Shown: piece after piece, positions 7,722 to 16,873 of the stretch
Layout: each line of letters begins with the position of its first letter
How positions within the stretch are numbered: position 1 is the first letter of the stretch
Assembly: GCA_023150475.1 (NCBI GenBank)
Contig: JAKLKU010000012.1
Span: forward strand, 1 to 64,000
Origin: Planctomycetota bacterium
GTDB taxonomy: Bacteria > Planctomycetota > UBA1135 > GCA-002686595
Direction: 5' to 3'
Length of the DNA stretch: 64,000 nucleotides
Translations under genes and position numbers: made by a program
Notes under the pieces: model-generated
Told to the model about the DNA's origin: nothing
What the model saw: only the letters and a program-made list of their open reading frames with translations
Database searches by the model: none

Positions 7722-9562
7722 CAGAGCCCTCCTCGGATCAGCCGCTCGGCGAGTGAGTTGAGTTGCGCGGCATCGACGTCGCGGCGTTCACCCGACCACG
7801 CGGCGCGCTCGAGTTCCTCGAGCAATCTCACGAGTTCCGTTTCCAGCGCCGGATCGAGCGCGACGCCTTGCGCCCGGCGCCGGCCGATCCACGCTTCGCG
7901 CGATTCCTTGGTGCGCGCGCCGAGGAACTCGCAGAACGCGTCGAAGCGCGCGCGCGGATCCGCGGCGTGCGCGAGCTCGCGTTCGAGCGTCTTCTTGGCG
8001 CGGCGCCGACGCTTCTCGGCCGGCGCGTCGGGATCGCCGCGGCGGCGCACGCTCGCGCGCACGAAGAGTCCGCACGCCGGCACGAGGACCAACGCGCCGA
8101 GCAAGAGCGGCCCGGGCACCTCGGGCAACTGGCTCCCCGGCGTCGCCCGCGCGTCGATGTCGATCAGGTCGCGCGCGCTCTGCTGCGCGGCACCTTCGCT
8201 CGCGAGGCCCGTCGCACCGGCGAGCGGCCGCACGTGGATCGTGATCGGCAGCGTCGCGAGCCGCTCGTAGCGCATCGTCTCCGGATCGAAGACCGGCATC
8301 TCGAGCGGCGGGATCGCCTGCAGCGCCGGGTCGATCGGCGCGAGGTCGTACTCGACGACCCGGCGGTCGACGCTCTTCGTCTCGGTCTTGCCGTAGACGC
8401 GAAAGCCCTTGAAGGCATCCTGGCGCTCGGGCGCGGGCGCTTCGAAGAACTCGAGGTTGCCCGAGCCCGACCATTCGACCTTGAACTTGATCGAGTCGCC
8501 GACGGTGACGTCGCGTGGCTCGGCGCCGGCCTTGACGTCGAAACGCCCGACCGCGCCGCCGAAGTCGAACGGACGACCGTTCTCCGGCAGCGGCACGACG
8601 TCGATCGACACAGGCTCGCCGCGCGCGAAGAACTGCTCGACGCGTTCGAGCGACGAGCGCATGAAGAAATCCTCGCGCGCGACGACGCGGCCGAACTCGA
8701 GCGAGCTCGTCGAGAGTTCGAGCTTGCCCGCGCGCGTCGGCGTGAAGCTCTTGACGCACCGGAACGTGCGGAACGACGCGCCGCGGATCGTCGTCGGTTC
8801 GAGCTCCTCGAAGCCCCCCAACGGCTGGTCGTCGACGAACACGTAGACGTCCTCGGGCGTGCGAGCGAGCGCCGGCGTCGGGTTCTCGACGGTGCCTTCG
8901 AGTTGGCGCCACCACGGCAACGAGAGGATCGCGTAGTTGAAGCGCGACTTGCGCGTGTCCCAACCGAAGCGCACTTCGACCGAGAACGGTTGCCCGTCGA
9001 TGACGCGCGACGACGACGGCAGGACTTGGATGAATCCGAGGTCGCCGCCCTGCAGGTCGGCGACGACGGTCAGCGAGAGCGGCGCGCTTGCGTACACCTT
9101 CGCGCCGACGCGCACTTGGATCGGCGGAATCGTGAACTCGCCGGTCTGCTCGGGCCGGACCGCGGCGTTCCAGGTCACGGCTTGGTACTGCACGACACGG
9201 CCGCCGGCGAACGTCGTCGAGCTCTGCCGCGACGGCGAGCCGAAACGACCGAGCTGGAGCCCGGGCACGGCCGGCAATTCGGCGATCGTCGCGTCGGCGA
9301 CGTTTTCCGCGACGAGCTGCAGGACGATCGATTCGCCGAGCTTCGCGACGCCGGTCGAAAGGCGCGCCGTGACCCGCGGTTCCGAGCTCTGCGCGAACGC
9401 GACGACGCCGAGCGCGGCGACGAGCGTGGCCAGTGCGACTGCGCGCGCGACGGAGCGGAGCGCGCGGAGGCTCGCCGAGCGCGTGCCACGCAGGCGTCGC
9501 GCCGCGGTCTTGGACGCGCGAGTCGCGTCCGCCGGGAGCATGAGTTCGGGGGAAACGTCCAT
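7721..9562 (-). CDS. batD: BatD-like envelope protein
   Basis: About 613 residues. A basic N-terminus (residues 10-35) precedes a hydrophobic segment and a FAQ-type cleavage site. The exported part has several beta-sandwich domains with the GES-V-x2-LV opening, a FTIPPIQV segment and a SIKFKVEWSGSGNLE segment typical of BatD. One membrane helix near residue 490 is followed by an Arg/Lys-rich cytoplasmic tail of about 100 residues. The ATG at 9562 has AAGGA nine bases upstream. A GTG at 9568, overlapping the batC stop as GTGA, is the alternative start. BatD is the large periplasmic partner of the VWA proteins BatA and BatB in this operon type. Confidence 0.82.
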   Translation of the reverse strand: MDVSPELMLPADATRASKTAARRLRGTRSASLRALRSVARAVALATLVAALGVVAFAQSSEPRVTARLSTGVAKLGESIVLQLVAENVADATIAELPAVPGLQLGRFGSPSRQSSTTFAGGRVVQYQAVTWNAAVRPEQTGEFTIPPIQVRVGAKVYASAPLSLTVVADLQGGDLGFIQVLPSSSRVIDGQPFSVEVRFGWDTRKSRFNYAILSLPWWRQLEGTVENPTPALARTPEDVYVFVDDQPLGGFEELEPTTIRGASFRTFRCVKSFTPTRAGKLELSTSSLEFGRVVAREDFFMRSSLERVEQFFARGEPVSIDVVPLPENGRPFDFGGAVGRFDVKAGAEPRDVTVGDSIKFKVEWSGSGNLEFFEAPAPERQDAFKGFRVYGKTETKSVDRRVVEYDLAPIDPALQAIPPLEMPVFDPETMRYERLATLPITIHVRPLAGATGLASEGAAQQSARDLIDIDARATPGSQLPEVPGPLLLGALVLVPACGLFVRASVRRRGDPDAPAEKRRRRAKKTLERELAHAADPRARFDAFCEFLGARTKESREAWIGRRRAQGVALDPALETELVRLLEELERAAWSGERRDVDAAQLNSLAERLIRGGL

Positions 9563-9564
9563 CG

Positions 9565-10905
9565 TCACCAGTCCTTCTCCGCGCTCGCGCGGCGGGCGCG
9601 GCGCAAGCGCGCTTGGATCGCTTGGCCTTCCTTCTCGATCTCCTCGAGTCGGCCGAGGATGCGCTGCAGCTCCTCGCGCGTCAGCACGCGTTCTTCCGGC
9701 TGCGCAGGTTGCGGCGTCTGCGCCTTCGAATCCTGCGACTCGTCCTGCTTCGACTCCGACGCCTGCTCCTCGGGCTTCGGCTGCTCGGCGTCCTTGGGCT
9801 CTTGCTGCTCGCCCTCTTGCTGGTCTTCTTCGGGCTGCGACTCGGCATCCTGCGGCGGGTCCTTGCGCTCCTCGTTCGAGGAGGACGGATCCTGCTTCTC
9901 GGAGGACTGATCGTCGGACTTCTGCGAGACGGATTGCTCCGGGTCGGACTTCTCCGGGTCAGATTTCTGGGAGTCCTGCTGCTGATCCTGCTTCTGCTGT
10001 TTCTGCTGCTGTTGCTCTTCTTGCTTCTGCTGCTCGAGCTCTTTGCGCTGCTGCTCGAGCTCGTGCAGCCGCCGTTGGATGAGCTCCAGGTTCGCGCGGA
10101 CGTCGGCGTCGTGCCAGTCGGCCTTCAGGCGTTCGACGAGCTCGAGTTTCGCAGCGCGGTACGCCGCTTCGAGTTGGTCGAGCATCGCACTCGGGTCGGC
10201 GCCTGCGGCACCAGCGCCTTGGCTCGAACCGTGACCGGGCGCCTGCAACGCGAGCGCACCCGGCGGCGGCGCCTGTCGCTGCGCTTCGCGCAAGCGTTCC
10301 GCGAGTCCGAGCGCGATCGCGCCGACGTTGTAGCTCGCGTCGAGCCGCAGCTCGCCGGGCCCCGCGAGCGCCGCGGCCGTCACGAAACGCTCGCGCGCCT
10401 TGTCGGGCGCGCCGCCGCGGTCGAACGCCACTCCGGCGGCGTAGTGCACTTCGGCGCGCGCCGCCGCGCTCGGCCCCGCGATCCCGAGCGCGCGCACTCC
10501 GGGCTCGACGAATTCGCACGCCCGCGCCGCCCACGGGCGGCCGGTTTCGAGCGCGGTGCGCGCGCGCGACCACGCGTTCGGCGCGAGCAAAGCCTCGGCG
10601 ATGCCGACCGCGACGTCGGTCTTGCCGTCGCCGACGGCGAGTTGGAGCTGGGTGAGGCCGTCGGCAAGCCCGTCGAAAGGCGGCAGCTCGGGCGGCGGCG
10701 GCGCCGACTCGACGGGCGGAGCGACCTGCGCCGAGCTTGGCCGCACGTCGACGGGCGGCATCGCGCCCGGCAAAGCCGCCGGTGCAGCCTCATCCGCCGC
10801 AGCTTGCGTCTGCGGCCGAGCCGGCTCGGCTTGTGACGCACGCGGCGACGGCACGCCCGGGCCAGGCGCCTGCACCGCGAGCCACATCGCGAGGACGACG
10901 CTCAC
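9565..10905 (-). CDS. batC: BatC-like TPR protein with long charged Gln/Glu-rich tail
   Basis: 446 residues, starting at a GTG that overlaps the batB stop (GTGA) with AAGGAGG six bases upstream. A short hydrophobic N-terminus is followed by a Pro/Ala-rich linker. Helical TPR-like repeats at about 75-235 include a segment like other BatC proteins (YRAAKLELVERLKADWHDAD). From about 255 to 400 the protein is almost entirely Gln, Glu, Lys, Ser and Asp. The last 45 residues form a coiled coil (ELQRILGRLEEIEKEG). The DNA of the Gln/Lys tract is visibly poorer in GC than its surroundings. Family knowledge places BatC as a TPR adaptor in the Bat complex. The low-complexity tail is longer than I would expect. 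Confidence 0.75.
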   Translation of the reverse strand: MSVVLAMWLAVQAPGPGVPSPRASQAEPARPQTQAAADEAAPAALPGAMPPVDVRPSSAQVAPPVESAPPPPELPPFDGLADGLTQLQLAVGDGKTDVAVGIAEALLAPNAWSRARTALETGRPWAARACEFVEPGVRALGIAGPSAAARAEVHYAAGVAFDRGGAPDKARERFVTAAALAGPGELRLDASYNVGAIALGLAERLREAQRQAPPPGALALQAPGHGSSQGAGAAGADPSAMLDQLEAAYRAAKLELVERLKADWHDADVRANLELIQRRLHELEQQRKELEQQKQEEQQQQKQQKQDQQQDSQKSDPEKSDPEQSVSQKSDDQSSEKQDPSSSNEERKDPPQDAESQPEEDQQEGEQQEPKDAEQPKPEEQASESKQDESQDSKAQTPQPAQPEERVLTREELQRILGRLEEIEKEGQAIQARLRRARRASAEKDW

Positions 10906-11939
10906 GCCGGCACCTCCTTGCGCGGCGCGCCGCGGCGTTCGCGCAGCGCGAACTCGGCGCACATGCACGCGAGCGCGAGCGCGAGGAACCACTGGAAACG
11001 ATCGTGCGGCACGCGTTCCTCGCCGCTTTCGTACACACGAGCTTCGAGCGCGCGGATGCGTTTCTCGTAGAGCTCGGAGAGCGGCGTCGGCGATTGCGTG
11101 GACGCGAGGAACGTGCCGCCGGTCGCTTCGGCGAGCGCCGTCAAGCTCGCGACGTCCATCGCGGAGACGACTTCCTTGCCTTCGCGATCGCGCAAGAAGC
11201 TCTCGGTCCCGTCGTCGCGTTGGATCGGGATCTTGCCGCCCGCTTCGGTGCCCATGCCGAGCACGAAGACGCGCACGCCGCGCTCGGCCGCCTTCTGCGC
11301 GGCGTCGCGGCCCTTGCCGGAAAGGTCCTCGCCGTCGGTGACGAGCACGATCGCCTGCGACGCGCTCGAACCGTCCTCGAAGAAGCCGAGCGCGCGTTCG
11401 ATCGCGAGCCCGAGGTCGGTGCCGCCGAGCGTGTTGTCCTCGATGTCGACGAAGCCGAGCAGCTTCTCGAGGGTCGCGGTGTCGCGCGTCAGCGGCGCGA
11501 CCTCGCGCGGCTCGCCGCTGAACGCGACGAGCGCGGCGCGGTCGCCCGCGAGCTCTCGAAAGAGCGCCGAGATCTCGCGCTTGGCGCGCGTCAGTCGGTC
11601 GGGCTTGACGTCGCGCACGAGCATCGAACGCGACGTGTCGAGGCAGACGACGAGATCGAGCCCGCGGCGCTCGACCGGCCGCAGCGTGAAGCCGCGCACC
11701 GGTCCGGCGGCAGCGAAACCGAGGCTCGCGGCGGCGAGCACCGCGAGCACGACCCGCAGCCGCTCGCGGTTCGGCGACGCGAGCGGGAACATCCGGCCGA
11801 TGCCGCGCGCTCCGGCGAGCCGCTTGCGGTCGCGCGCGCGCCGCGAGAGCGCGAAGACGCCGGCGAGCGCCAGCACGAACGCCGCCGCGGTCCACACCAG
11901 GGCTTCCGGCCGCAGGAGCTCGAATCCAAGCAGGCTCAC
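10902..11939 (-). CDS. batB: BatB-like VWA-domain membrane protein
   Basis: 345 residues. The GTG start at 11939 overlaps the batA stop as GTGA and has AGGAGG five bases upstream; the frame stays open upstream but is not protein-like there. Two membrane helices lie at about 12-30 and 58-78. A von Willebrand factor A domain has an intact MIDAS: DTSRS near 97-101, the Thr of GGTDLG, and TDGED. A last membrane helix lies near the C-terminus (FLALALACMCAEFAL). BatA and BatB are paralogous VWA proteins, and metal-dependent ligand binding at the MIDAS is expected on the outer face. It is co-transcribed with the neighbouring Bat genes. Confidence 0.85.
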   Translation of the reverse strand: MSLLGFELLRPEALVWTAAAFVLALAGVFALSRRARDRKRLAGARGIGRMFPLASPNRERLRVVLAVLAAASLGFAAAGPVRGFTLRPVERRGLDLVVCLDTSRSMLVRDVKPDRLTRAKREISALFRELAGDRAALVAFSGEPREVAPLTRDTATLEKLLGFVDIEDNTLGGTDLGLAIERALGFFEDGSSASQAIVLVTDGEDLSGKGRDAAQKAAERGVRVFVLGMGTEAGGKIPIQRDDGTESFLRDREGKEVVSAMDVASLTALAEATGGTFLASTQSPTPLSELYEKRIRALEARVYESGEERVPHDRFQWFLALALACMCAEFALRERRGAPRKEVPA

Positions 11940-13003
11940 GCGGTCCTCCTCGCCCACGTCGTCGCGGAGAGCCACGCGAGCAGGTAGAGCACGAGCGCCG
12001 GCTGCAGGAACCAACGATAGAGGTCGAACGTCTCGACGAAGCGTTGCTCCTCGCGCGGCGTGCGCTCGAGGCGCTCGATCTCCGCGTAGGTCGCTTCGAG
12101 CTCCTGCTCGTCTCGCGCGCGGAAGAACCGCCCGCCGGTTTCCTTCGCGATGCCGACGAGTTCGGTCGTGTCGAGCTCCTGCGCGATCGGCCTCGGCCGA
12201 CCGAACATGTCGGTCTGGTAGACGTACTTGCCGGCGAGGATCGTGTAGACCTTGACGCCCGCTTCCGCGGCGAGCTTCGCGGCCGCCGCCGGCGTGATGT
12301 CGTCGACGTTGTTCTCGCCGTCGGTCAGCAGGATGACGACTTTCGACTTCGCGTCGCTCTCGCGCAGCACGGCGACGCACTTCGCGAGCGCGCGACCGAT
12401 CGCGGTGCCGTCCTCCGCTTCGTACTTCACGAGCTCGACGGACTCGAGGAAACCCGTCAGCGCGTCGGCGTCGAGCGTGAACGGACACAAGAGCTCGGGA
12501 TAACGCGCGAACACCAGCAGGCCGACGTTGTCCTGCGCGCCGACTTCGTCGCGCATGCGCCGCGACGCGAACTCGCCGACGACCTGTTTGACCACCGAGA
12601 GCCGATCGAGCGCGGGATCGAGGTCCTTCCACTGCATCGAGCCCGAACGGTCGACCGCGCAGAGGATGTCGACGCCCTCCGCGTCGACGGAGCGCCGCTC
12701 GTTCGCGCGCACCGGTCGCGACAACGCGATCGTCGCACACGCGAGCGCGCCGACCTGCAGCAGGAGCACGAGCCAACCGAGGCGCTGCGACCACGAGCGC
12801 GGCAGACTCGTCGCCGCGAGCAACGAGACCCGCGCCGCCGCACGGTTGGCGCGCGGGCGGCCCCACGCGAGCGCGACGAGGCCGAGCGGCAGGAGCGCGA
12901 GACACCACGGGTTCGCGAGGTAGTAGTCGCCGAAGACGTGGAGCTCGGCCGCGCCGGTGCCGCGCGCTTCGCCGGCGGCTTGCAGTAGCCCGAGCGCGCT
13001 CAT
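11936..13003 (-). CDS. batA: BatA-like VWA-domain membrane protein
   Basis: 355 residues, starting at the ATG at 13003, which overlaps the TGA of the preceding gene. An N-terminal membrane pair (about 25-42 and 60-80) precedes a VWA domain with DRSGS, GTAIGRAL and LLTDGENN, the MIDAS set. A C-terminal helix follows (FLQPALVLYLLAWLSAT). The FFRARDEQELEATYAEIERLER segment after the VWA fold is characteristic of BatA. In this operon type BatA and BatB act with MoxR and BatD at the membrane; loss of such operons affects envelope stress tolerance in some bacteria. Confidence 0.85.
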   Translation of the reverse strand: MSALGLLQAAGEARGTGAAELHVFGDYYLANPWCLALLPLGLVALAWGRPRANRAAARVSLLAATSLPRSWSQRLGWLVLLLQVGALACATIALSRPVRANERRSVDAEGVDILCAVDRSGSMQWKDLDPALDRLSVVKQVVGEFASRRMRDEVGAQDNVGLLVFARYPELLCPFTLDADALTGFLESVELVKYEAEDGTAIGRALAKCVAVLRESDAKSKVVILLTDGENNVDDITPAAAAKLAAEAGVKVYTILAGKYVYQTDMFGRPRPIAQELDTTELVGIAKETGGRFFRARDEQELEATYAEIERLERTPREEQRFVETFDLYRWFLQPALVLYLLAWLSATTWARRTA

Positions 13004-14043
13004 CGCGGCGCCTCCGGTTGCTCGAGGCGCTTCAGGATCGTGCGCGCGCCGCCGATGCGCTCGCGTGCGGCCCAATGCGTCGCGAGCGCGCCGCCGTACT
13101 TCACTTCGCGGCACGCGGCGAAGAGCGCGCCGAGCCTTTCACGCTCGGGCCCGAGCTTCTCCGCGAAGCCGGCGTCGGCAAGCGAGCGCTCGAGCCACTC
13201 GTCGTCGTCGAGCGCCGCGCGTTCGACGCCCGCGCGCCGATCGATCTCGCCGCGCACGAGCTGCGTCAGTCGGAAGTGCGCTTCGCGCGCGGCTTCGGCG
13301 CGCTCGAGGTCGCTCTTTTCGAGCTCGTCGAGCTTCGCGAGCGCGCTCGGCGGCGGCAAAGCCGCACGTTCGCGCCGCGCGAGGCGCCGGCCGACGAACA
13401 CGCCGAGCCCGAGCGCCGCGAGCACGGCGACGCCGACGAGCCAAGGCCACGCTTCGAGCTCGTCCGGCAACACGCTCGGCGGCCGGAAGCCCTTCGGCGG
13501 CCGCTCGTGGTCCGCGTCGCCGAGCACGCTCCGCACGTCGACGTGCGGAGGCGTCGCGACGAGTTGGATCGACGCGTCGCGGCCGCCGACGGCGCTCCTG
13601 CCGCCCGAGCGCACGAGCTCGACCGCGAGCGGCGCGAGGTCGCGCGAGCCCGGCTCGAGCGAAGCGACTCGCGCCGTGAGCGTCGTCCGCGCACGATCCG
13701 CGCCGGTGACGCGCGTGCGCAGCTCGCCGGGTTCGAGCACGACCCACGAGTCGTCGAGGCCGAACGACTCGCTCGTCAGCCGCACGGTCGCGTCGAGCGG
13801 ATGGTCGACGGTGAGCACGAGCTCGATCGGCTCGCCGACTTCGACCGACTTCGCGCCAGCGAGCCACGTCGCGCTCGCGCCGGCGGCCTGCGCGGCGTCC
13901 TCGACGCTCGTCGCGCCGATTGTCGACCTCGGCGCCGTCCTCGGCGTCGTCCAAGCGGTCGAAGTCGTCGCCACGGCCCGCGCCGGGGCCGCGGCGAAGC
14001 ACACCAACGTCCACGCGCACGCGACGACGAGCCCGCGCCTCAT
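13000..14043 (-). CDS. Exported BatD-like/DUF4381-type membrane protein
   Basis: 347 residues. A signal peptide (MRRGLVVACAWTLVCFAA) precedes one beta-sandwich domain (about 60-170) with the phrase VGEPIELVLTVDHP, as in BatD. A membrane helix lies at about 200-220 (WPWLVGVAVLAALGLGVFVG). The cytoplasmic helical tail includes HFRLTQLVRGEIDRR and a CREVKYGG motif, as in DUF4381-type proteins that sit next to DUF58 and BatA in many operons. The ATG overlaps the DUF58 stop, and the TGA overlaps the batA ATG. It is probably a bridging subunit between the DUF58 protein and the VWA proteins; this role is inferred from position. Confidence 0.7.
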   Translation of the reverse strand: MRRGLVVACAWTLVCFAAAPARAVATTSTAWTTPRTAPRSTIGATSVEDAAQAAGASATWLAGAKSVEVGEPIELVLTVDHPLDATVRLTSESFGLDDSWVVLEPGELRTRVTGADRARTTLTARVASLEPGSRDLAPLAVELVRSGGRSAVGGRDASIQLVATPPHVDVRSVLGDADHERPPKGFRPPSVLPDELEAWPWLVGVAVLAALGLGVFVGRRLARRERAALPPPSALAKLDELEKSDLERAEAAREAHFRLTQLVRGEIDRRAGVERAALDDDEWLERSLADAGFAEKLGPERERLGALFAACREVKYGGALATHWAARERIGGARTILKRLEQPEAPR

Positions 14044-15026
14044 CGGTTCCCCCGGCGCCGGCGGCGTTGCTTGAAGAACTGGATGACGGGCGCCGCGACG
14101 TCGCGCGCGGTCGAGAGCTCGATCGCGTCGACGCCCGCACGCAGTCGCAACTCGTCGAACGCGGCCTTGCGCCGCCGCGCGGCGTCCGCCCACGCTTCGC
14201 GCACGGGCTTCGAGCCCGTGTCGACTTCGCGGAGCTCGCCCGACTCGACGTCGGAGAAGAGCACGACGCCCGCGTCCGGCAGCTCCTCTTCGAACGGATC
14301 GACGACCCGCACGAGCACGACGTCGTGGCGCCGCGCGAGCGGCACGAGCCGGTCGCTCCACTCGCGCCGCTCGTGCACGTCGGCGAAGTCGCTGACGAGC
14401 AGGAGGAACGAACGACGACGCAACGTGCGCCGCGCTTGTTCGAGCACGTGCGCGTAGTCCGCGCGGCCGTCGGTCGGTTCGGCGGCGATCACTTCGCGCA
14501 CGAGCCGCGAGACCGCGCCGCCGCCCTTCGCCGCGACGAGGTGCAGGCCCATCTCGGAGCCGAAGAGCCGCAGGCCGACGCGGTCCTGGTGACGCTGCGC
14601 GACGAACGCGATCAACGCGCAGAACTGCGCGGCGAGCTCGCGCTTCGAAGCGTCGCGCGTGCCGAAGTCCATCGAGCGGCTGGTGTCGACGCAGAGCTCG
14701 ACCGAGAGCTCGCGCTCCTCGACGTACTTCTTGACGAACGGCTGCTCCTCGCGCGCCGTGCGTTTCCAGTCGATCGTGCGCACGTCGTCGCCGGCCTCGT
14801 ACGGCCGCACTTCGTCGAACTCGATGCCCGAGCCGCGGAACGTCGAGTGGTAGGCGCCCGCCAACGCGTCGTCGACCAACCGGTGCGTGCGGATCTGGAT
14901 CCGGCGCACGCGCGCCATCAGGTCGTTCGCGCCGAGCGTGTCCGCCGGCGCGGACGAACCCGCCGCTCGGGTGGACTGCGTCGCTGCGCTGCGCGCGGTC
15001 TGGGGCGTCGTCTGCGTGTCGGCCAT
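14040..15026 (-). CDS. DUF58 domain protein
   Basis: 328 residues. The first 35 residues are Thr/Ala/Ser-rich. The DUF58 signature follows: AYHSTFRGSGIEFDEVRPY, then GDDVRTIDWKRTAR near 85-98. A VWA-like half follows with DTSRSMDFG near 112-120 and VSDFAD later. DUF58 proteins are partners of MoxR ATPases, and the pair usually precedes the Bat genes. No membrane segment is seen, so it is probably cytoplasmic and membrane-associated. A gap of 211 bases separates it from the membrane glycosyltransferase gene. I see no clear hairpin in that gap, so transcription may continue through. Confidence 0.9.
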   Translation of the reverse strand: MADTQTTPQTARSAATQSTRAAGSSAPADTLGANDLMARVRRIQIRTHRLVDDALAGAYHSTFRGSGIEFDEVRPYEAGDDVRTIDWKRTAREEQPFVKKYVEERELSVELCVDTSRSMDFGTRDASKRELAAQFCALIAFVAQRHQDRVGLRLFGSEMGLHLVAAKGGGAVSRLVREVIAAEPTDGRADYAHVLEQARRTLRRRSFLLLVSDFADVHERREWSDRLVPLARRHDVVLVRVVDPFEEELPDAGVVLFSDVESGELREVDTGSKPVREAWADAARRRKAAFDELRLRAGVDAIELSTARDVAAPVIQFFKQRRRRRGNR

Positions 15027-15237
15027 GGCGGTCAGGCTCGCTCGGCGAAGCGGCGCGAGAGCGACTGCGGGCGGGACCGCCGGAAGGTGGTCTCACGCCA
15101 CGAACGAAGGGAGCGATCGCCGGGGAATCGAGAGCTCGTCATCGCCTGGGGCTGCGTGCGGAAGGGCCGGGACGATAGCCGCTTACGACGATCGCCGCAC
15201 CGTGTTGGCGGGCCGCGAAGCCGGGTTCGACACACCC

Positions 15238-16728
15238 TCAACGCGCGCCGCCACGGGAAGGGTCCGCGGGCGGCGGCGACCCTCGCTCGGCGATGCGGAG
15301 CTCGATGAACCCGCTCGCCGGATCGGCGTCGCGGTAGGCGATGGTCGCGGGCGGCCGGTTCGGCAACGGCGTGAAACCCGCCTCCCCCGCCGCGAGCTCG
15401 ACCAGGACCTGCAGCGCGACCGGGAAGAGCGCGTAGTTCTGCACCTCGGGGCGCACTTCGGCGAGCCGCTCCTCGACGATGCGGCGCGCGACTTCCTGTT
15501 GGTTCGCGAGCGTCGCGCCGTAGACCGGCGTGCGGTCGCCGCCGTGGACGTGCACGTGCCGCGCGATGCCGGCGGTGAGAGCCACGCAGCTCACGCCGCT
15601 CGCCACGAGCACGGCGCGACCGACCGCGGCGAAGCGCGCGCGCTCGACGCTCCACCAGACGAGGTAGAAGCCGCCGAGCGCGACGCCGCTGAAATAGTGC
15701 CAGTACGCTTCGAGACGCAGCGCGAGCACCAGCGCGAGCTGCGCGACCACCAGTCCCGCGGCGAACGCCGCGAGCGCGAGGTCGAGCGGCCAGGCGGCGA
15801 GTCCGCGTCCCGCGCTCACTGCGGCCCGCACGAACGTCGCGAGCCCGAACGCGCCGCCTGCGAGCATCACGACGCCCGTCGCGAGCGCGAGCGGCCGCGT
15901 CCACGCCGCTCGTTCGTAGAAGGCGGGCACGTAGTGCTCGAAGCCGAAGTGCGACGTCAGGAGGAAGCTGCGCGCCGCGAGCCACGCCGAGCGCAGGAAC
16001 TCGGGGTGCGGGTGGTTGCCGGGCACACGCTCGAAGAGCACGCGCCACAGGAACGGTGCACTGACCGCGAGCGCGAGGAACAAGGAGCCGCCGACGGCGA
16101 GCGCGTGCTCCTTCAGCCAACGTCCGCGGAAGCAGACCAACGTCAGCGCCGACACGGCGATCGGCACGCAGGCGATCACGTGCACGTGGATCGCGAGCGC
16201 GCACCACGCCGCCCACGCGGCGAAAAGCGAGGCTCGCGGACGCTCGAGGAAGCCCGCGACGAGCACGAAGAGCAGCGCCGAGAGCGGCACGAGGAAGACG
16301 ATGTCGTGCAACGTGCGCACGAAGTGCCACGCGAACGGCGAACCGACGACGAGCACGATCGGCCACGGCGAGAGCCGCGCACGCCGCGCGACGTACCCGA
16401 GCCCGAGCACGATCGCCGTCCAACCGAGCGCCGCTTTGACGAGCACCGCGAACGTCAAGTCGCGCGAGAGGCCGAGCAGCGCTTGGTAGAACCACGCGAC
16501 GACCGGCCCGTACTCGACGCCGAAGCTGCCGAGCAGGCCACTCTTCGCCAACGTGCCCGCCTTGTTCGCCGCGAGCGCCTTGCGCATCAAGTTGGGCTCG
16601 TCGTAGATGAACCCGACGTCGCCGGGCCAGGTCAGATGCGCCGCGGCGAGGGCCGCGAGCACCGCCAACGCGAACCACGTACCGCGAGCAGCGCGAGAAG
16701 CCTCGGGTGCGTCCATCGGGCCGCTCAT
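15238..16728 (-). CDS. Polytopic membrane protein, GT39-like glycosyltransferase
   Basis: About 496 residues with some ten hydrophobic helices. Near the N-terminus the first periplasmic loop has an acidic pair in GDVGFIYDEPNLMRKA, the place where GT39/ArnT-type enzymes carry their catalytic Asp/Glu. The C-terminal 110 residues are soluble. These features suggest transfer of a sugar from a polyprenyl-phosphate donor on the outer membrane face, but the similarity is to the general fold only. An ATG at 16716 is an alternative start. Its place between moxR and DUF58 is odd, since those two genes are normally adjacent. All genes point the same way, so it probably belongs to the operon. Confidence 0.65.
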   Translation of the reverse strand: MSGPMDAPEASRAARGTWFALAVLAALAAAHLTWPGDVGFIYDEPNLMRKALAANKAGTLAKSGLLGSFGVEYGPVVAWFYQALLGLSRDLTFAVLVKAALGWTAIVLGLGYVARRARLSPWPIVLVVGSPFAWHFVRTLHDIVFLVPLSALLFVLVAGFLERPRASLFAAWAAWCALAIHVHVIACVPIAVSALTLVCFRGRWLKEHALAVGGSLFLALAVSAPFLWRVLFERVPGNHPHPEFLRSAWLAARSFLLTSHFGFEHYVPAFYERAAWTRPLALATGVVMLAGGAFGLATFVRAAVSAGRGLAAWPLDLALAAFAAGLVVAQLALVLALRLEAYWHYFSGVALGGFYLVWWSVERARFAAVGRAVLVASGVSCVALTAGIARHVHVHGGDRTPVYGATLANQQEVARRIVEERLAEVRPEVQNYALFPVALQVLVELAAGEAGFTPLPNRPPATIAYRDADPASGFIELRIAERGSPPPADPSRGGAR

Positions 16729-16873
16729 CCTAGTGCCCGCGACGGCGACGGCGAGCAAGCGCGCCAAGCGCCACCGCAAGAGCGGCGTCGAGTAGCGCTG
16801 CCGAGCTCGCGCTGGCGCGGCGCCCGGCGACACGGGGCGACACCCGGCGCGCTCGCTCCGCGCGCGGTGACTC

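Noticed and set aside
7763..9910. Long open frame on the plus strand opposite batD/batC
   Set aside because: Arg/Ala/Glu-rich product without domains, antisense to well-supported genes. It is a consequence of high GC and codon bias.
15180..15237. tRNA-like GGTTCGA segment near 15225
   Set aside because: The flanking bases do not form a T arm, acceptor stem or anticodon arm.
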